A stretch of DNA of 8,212 nucleotides from an uncultured beta proteobacterium (GTDB lineage: Bacteria; Pseudomonadota; Gammaproteobacteria; Burkholderiales; Rhodocyclaceae). Under the pieces are notes generated by a model, which ran no database searches, was not told where the DNA came from, and worked only from the letters and a program-made list of their open reading frames with translations. Each line of letters begins with the position of its first letter. Positions within the stretch are counted from its first letter, which is position 1. The DNA lies in assembly GCA_903933395.1 (NCBI GenBank), contig CAIZKA010000205.1, positions 1-8,212 of the forward strand. The letters run 5' to 3'. The translations under genes were made by a program, and so were the position numbers. Shown here piece after piece: positions 5,636 to 8,212 of the stretch.

Positions 5636-6500
5636 CAAGGGCCTGCCCCCCAACCCCCTTCCCAAGGAAGGGGGTGACATCGGCTCGCCAGGCTCGCAGG
5701 CTATGGCTGGCCCCGCCTTGGGGCGGCCCGGCGACGGGGCCGCGGAGCCCATCCTGCGCATCCGCGGGCTGACCAAGCGTTTCGGCGGCCTGGTCGCGGT
5801 GGGCAACGTGTCGCTCGACCTGCATGTCGGCGAAGTCCATGTCGTAATCGGGCCCAATGGCGCCGGCAAGACCACGCTGACCAACCTGCTGTCCGGCGAC
5901 CTGCCGCCGACTTCGGGACAGGTGATGTTCGAGGGCCGCGACATCGCCGGCTGCAGCGCCGACCATATCTCGCGCATGGGCATCGGCCGCAGCTACCAGA
6001 AGACCAACATCTTCCTGCCCTTCACCGTCTTCGAGAATTGCCGCCTCGCCGCGCAGTCGCGCACGCCGCATGCCTTCAAGGTATTCAGCCGCGCCGAAGG
6101 CTACGGCGAGATCAACCGCCGCGCCACCGAAGCGATGGAAGCCGCGGGGCTCGCCCATCGTGCCGAACGCGTCGCCGCCACCCTGTCGCATGGCGAGCAG
6201 CGCCAGCTGGAGATCGCCATGTGTCTGGCGACCCAGCCGCGCGTGCTGCTGCTCGACGAACCGCTGGCCGGGATGGGGCCGCACGAGTCGCAGCGCATGG
6301 TGGAGCTGATCAAGAAGCTGACCGCGGGCCACGCCATCATGCTGATCGAGCACGACATGGATGCCGTCTTCGCGCTGGCGCACCGGCTGACGGTGATGGT
6401 CAACGGCGAAGTGCTGGAATCCGGCACGCCGGCCGAAGTCCGCTCCAGTCCGGCCGTGCAACTGGCCTATCTCGGCGGCGAGGAACTGCTCCATGACTGA
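5628..6500 (+). CDS. livG: ABC importer ATPase, LivG type, with repeat-derived N-terminal extension
   Basis: A complete 290-residue cytoplasmic ATPase that, with LivF, powers the importer. Walker A GPNGAGKT is at residues 75-82, the ABC signature LSHGEQ at 186-191, Walker B VLLLDEP at 206-212 with catalytic E211, and the H-loop histidine at H242 (IEHDMD). All functional motifs are intact. The conserved domain starts only at about residue 42 (ILRIRGLTKRFGG), whereas LivG proteins usually start a few residues before this point. Residues 5-41 are rich in Gly, Pro and Ala, and residues 5-26 are encoded by a palindromic repeat also present upstream of livM. The start at 5628 is supported by GGAGG at 5617-5621 and by overlap with the livM stop. 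A start at the internal ATG (5703, residue 26) would skip most of the repeat and cannot be excluded. The gene overlaps livF by 8 bp. Confidence 0.92.
   Translation: MSDKGLPPNPLPKEGGDIGSPGSQAMAGPALGRPGDGAAEPILRIRGLTKRFGGLVAVGNVSLDLHVGEVHVVIGPNGAGKTTLTNLLSGDLPPTSGQVMFEGRDIAGCSADHISRMGIGRSYQKTNIFLPFTVFENCRLAAQSRTPHAFKVFSRAEGYGEINRRATEAMEAAGLAHRAERVAATLSHGEQRQLEIAMCLATQPRVLLLDEPLAGMGPHESQRMVELIKKLTAGHAIMLIEHDMDAVFALAHRLTVMVNGEVLESGTPAEVRSSPAVQLAYLGGEELLHD
5640..5704 (-). repeat. Palindromic repeat element, copy B (inside the livG 5' end)
   Basis: A 65-bp element in the opposite orientation to the one at 4526-4588. It contains a perfect 10-bp stem, ACCCCCTTCC (5653-5662) and GGAAGGGGGT (5666-5675), with loop CAA. 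Read on the minus strand it begins ATAGCC and ends GGGGGGCAGGCC, matching the other copy in order and spacing. Read on the plus strand it is open in the livG frame and encodes residues 5-26. The loop and stem sequences differ between copies while the pairing is kept, which suggests a structured dispersed element. Confidence 0.65.
5713..5726. repeat. Short hairpin next to copy B
   Basis: CCGCC (5713-5717) pairs with GGCGG (5722-5726) around TTGG, within a GC-rich stretch coding for livG residues 29-33. It may be part of the same inserted segment or of a second small repeat. Confidence 0.35.
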
Positions 6501-7245
6501 GGCCATGAACACATCCGCGGCGCCGGCTTCGGCGGCTGACACGCTGCTTGAAGGCAGCGGCCTGCACACCTATTACGGCGTCAGTCACATCCTGCACGGC
6601 GTCGATTTCTCCGTACGGCGCGGCGAAACCATCGGCCTCATGGGGCGCAACGGCATGGGCAAGACCACGCTGATCAAGACCCTGCTCGGCCTGGTGCGCC
6701 CGCGCGAGGGGCAGGTGCGGGTGCGCGGCGAGGACATGACGCAGGCGGCGACCCATGCCATCGCCCGCCGCGGCATCGCCTACGTGCCGGAAGGCCGCGG
6801 CATCTTCCCCAACCTGTCGGTGCGCGAAAACCTGGTCATGGCGGCGCGCGCCGGCGTCGACGGCCGCCGCGAGTGGGATTTCGACCGCGTCATCCACACC
6901 TTTCCGCGCCTCGGCGAGCGCCTGACCAATGGCGGCGCGCAACTGTCGGGCGGCGAGCAGCAGATGCTCACCATCGGCCGCGCGCTGATGACCAATCCCG
7001 ACCTGCTGATCCTCGACGAAGCCACGGAAGGACTGGCGCCGCTGATCGCCCGGGAGATCTGGAACATCATCAAGACCATCCGCGCATCGGGCATCGCCAC
7101 CATCATCGTGGACAAGAATTACGCCGCCGTCATGGCGCTGGCGAATCGCAGCGTGGTGCTGGTGAAGGGCAGGGTGGTGTTCTCGGGCGAGTCCAGGGAG
7201 CTAGGGGACAACGAGGAACTCATGCACCGCTTTTTGGGGGTCTGA
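6493..7245 (+). CDS. livF: ABC importer ATPase, LivF type
   Basis: A complete 250-residue ATPase, the second nucleotide-binding subunit of the importer. Walker A GRNGMGKT is at residues 51-58, the signature LSGGEQ at 151-156, and Walker B LLILDEA ends with D175 and E176. Where LivG has the H-loop histidine, this protein has VDKN with N209; loss of this His (often VEQN) is common in LivF proteins, so it is not a defect. Met in the Walker A loop in place of the usual Ala is also seen in this subfamily. The ATG at 6493 overlaps the livG stop by 8 bp, and GAGGA at 6480-6484 is the likely ribosome binding site. The hydrolase gene begins 4 bp after its stop codon. Confidence 0.93.
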   Translation: MTEAMNTSAAPASAADTLLEGSGLHTYYGVSHILHGVDFSVRRGETIGLMGRNGMGKTTLIKTLLGLVRPREGQVRVRGEDMTQAATHAIARRGIAYVPEGRGIFPNLSVRENLVMAARAGVDGRREWDFDRVIHTFPRLGERLTNGGAQLSGGEQQMLTIGRALMTNPDLLILDEATEGLAPLIAREIWNIIKTIRASGIATIIVDKNYAAVMALANRSVVLVKGRVVFSGESRELGDNEELMHRFLGV

Positions 7246-7249
7246 GTTC

Positions 7250-8029
7250 GTGCATGCCGGTTTCGTCACCGCAGGCGGCCACCGCCTCGAATACCACCTG
7301 ATCCCCGCGCACCAGATCAACCGGCCGACGCTGGTGCTGCTGCACGAAGGACTCGGCTCGGTGGCGATGTGGCGGGATTTTCCGGCGCGCCTGGCCGCGG
7401 CGACCGGCTGCCGCACGCTGGTGTATTCGCGCCACGGCTACGGCCAGTCCGACCCGCTCGAGGAAGCCTTCGGCACCGATTACATGCACCGCGAGGGACG
7501 CGAGACCCTGCCCGCAGTGCTGGCCGCGTTGGGGATCGAGAACCCGGTGCTGGTCGGCCATTCCGACGGCGCCTCGATCGCGCTGCTGCACGCCGGCGCC
7601 GGGAATCCCGTGGCCGGCTTGGTGGTCATGGCCCCGCACTGCTTCGTCGAGGACATTTCGATCAGCAGCATCGCGGCGGCCAAGGTGGCCTTCGAGACCA
7701 CCGACCTGCCGGCCAAGCTCGGCAAATACCACCGCGATGTCGATCGCACCTTCTGGGGCTGGAACGACATCTGGCTGCATCCCGACTTCCGCGCCTGGAA
7801 CATCGAGGACTGCCTGCCGCTGATCCATTGCCCGATCCTCGCCATTCAGGGCGAGGACGACGAATACGGCACCATGGCGCAGGTCGAGGCGATTGCCTCG
7901 GGCTCGCGGAACTCTGCCGAGGTCGAACTGCTCAAGCTCGCCGACTGCCGGCATTCGGCGCACAAGGACCAACCGCTGGCCGTGATCGAGGCGATCAATC
8001 GATTTGTGGAAAGCATCGATCTAGGCTGA
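7250..8029 (+). CDS. Alpha/beta hydrolase, substrate unknown
   Basis: A complete 259-residue alpha/beta-fold hydrolase, cytoplasmic (no signal peptide). The oxyanion region is LVLLHEGLGSVAMW near residues 27-40. The nucleophile is probably Ser105 in GHSDGAS (103-109), the acid one of D203/D204 in IQGEDDEYG, and the histidine H235 in DCRHSAHKDQP, with H238 as a second candidate. The usual Gly before the catalytic His is Arg here. The start is a GTG at 7250, 4 bp after livF, with GGGGG at 7236-7240 as ribosome binding site; an alternative start is not obvious. Its place at the end of the transporter operon suggests a role in aromatic-acid metabolism, such as an acyl-CoA thioesterase rescuing CoA, an esterase releasing the acid, or a ring-cleavage lactonase. 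I recall that putative lactone hydrolase genes accompany benzoate-CoA ligase and ABC genes in aerobic (box) benzoate clusters, but the substrate here is not determined. Confidence 0.85.
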   Translation: MHAGFVTAGGHRLEYHLIPAHQINRPTLVLLHEGLGSVAMWRDFPARLAAATGCRTLVYSRHGYGQSDPLEEAFGTDYMHREGRETLPAVLAALGIENPVLVGHSDGASIALLHAGAGNPVAGLVVMAPHCFVEDISISSIAAAKVAFETTDLPAKLGKYHRDVDRTFWGWNDIWLHPDFRAWNIEDCLPLIHCPILAIQGEDDEYGTMAQVEAIASGSRNSAEVELLKLADCRHSAHKDQPLAVIEAINRFVESIDLG

Positions 8030-8112
8030 TCGCAATCGCCGGCGATGTGATTTGACCGCGTGGCTTTGCGACGGTCCGGACTGTGCCAAAACCGGCCTGC
8101 GGCGAAAGCCGA

Positions 8113-8160
8113 GAGCCGCCGTTCGCCAGGAGCCCCGGAAATGCGGGAGCCGCCATTCGC
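8113..8160. repeat. Near-identical 14-bp direct repeat
   Basis: GAGCCGCCGTTCGC (8113-8126) recurs as GAGCCGCCATTCGC (8147-8160), 13 of 14 bases identical and 34 bp apart. The two lie downstream of the hydrolase gene, near the window edge. A small CGGC-GAAA-GCCG hairpin (8100-8111) sits just before the first copy. This may be the start of a longer repeat array, part of a dispersed element, or a paired protein-binding site. Confidence 0.45.
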
Positions 8161-8212
8161 TATGCGTTGGCGATATTCTTGCCCCGAAGGCTCCAACACA
8201 GCGGGAACGGAC
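8141..8212 (+). CDS. Possible start of a further gene (partial, weak)
   Basis: An ATG at 8141 preceded by AGGAG (8128-8132, 8-base spacing) opens a frame that stays open for 24 codons to the window edge. The peptide begins MREPPFAMRWRYSCPEG and is not recognised. The second direct-repeat copy lies within its first codons, which makes this either a gene start overlapping a repeat or non-coding repeat sequence. The remaining 183-bp tail after the hydrolase shows no terminator that I can support. Confidence 0.2.
   Translation, partial: MREPPFAMRWRYSCPEGSNTAGTD

Noticed and set aside
4520..5983. 487-codon open frame on the minus strand spanning livM and both repeat copies
   Set aside because: It runs antisense to livM and into livG, with low-complexity composition. 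Its ends simply translate the palindromic repeats.
7111..7119. Loss of the H-loop histidine in LivF as a sign of an inactive ATPase
   Set aside because: Replacement of this His by Asn in a V(E/D)xN motif is usual in LivF proteins, and all other motifs are intact.

Overview
The window reads as one co-directional (+ strand) aromatic-acid catabolism and uptake locus from a GC-rich proteobacterium. Protein style (benzoate-CoA ligase type, glutaryl-CoA dehydrogenase, LivG/LivF type) and the small palindromic repeats suggest a betaproteobacterium, most likely of the Rhodocyclales (Thauera, Azoarcus, Aromatoleum and relatives). That placement is inference from pattern memory, not from a search.

Layout: 1-482, the 3' part of a glutaryl-CoA dehydrogenase gene (gcdH). 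566-2146, a complete benzoate-CoA ligase family gene (bclA-like). 2147-2281, an intergenic region with a candidate promoter overlapped by repeated TTGAC half-sites. 2282-7245, a complete branched-chain-amino-acid (HAAT/Liv) type ABC importer in the order binding protein, permease (livH), permease (livM), ATPase (livG), ATPase (livF). 7250-8029, an alpha/beta hydrolase. 8030-8212, a tail with a 14-bp near-identical direct repeat and possibly the start of another gene. livM/livG and livG/livF each overlap by 8 bp, and the hydrolase follows livF by 4 bp, so these four genes are almost certainly co-translated.

How the genes fit together: the ABC system probably imports an aromatic carboxylate, the ligase activates it to its CoA thioester, and glutaryl-CoA dehydrogenase converts glutaryl-CoA to crotonyl-CoA far downstream, as in the anaerobic benzoyl-CoA pathway. 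The hydrolase may be a thioesterase, esterase or lactonase serving the same pathway. The exact aromatic substrate cannot be read from the sequence.

The least ordinary part is the repeat content. A 70-bp REP/dRS3-like double hairpin lies between the binding-protein gene and livH. Two diverged copies of a second element of about 64 bp lie in opposite orientations on either side of livM. The second of these copies appears to be translated in frame as part of an atypical N-terminal extension of the LivG ATPase. No phage, CRISPR, transposase, rRNA or tRNA gene was seen, and no unknown multi-gene system is evident.
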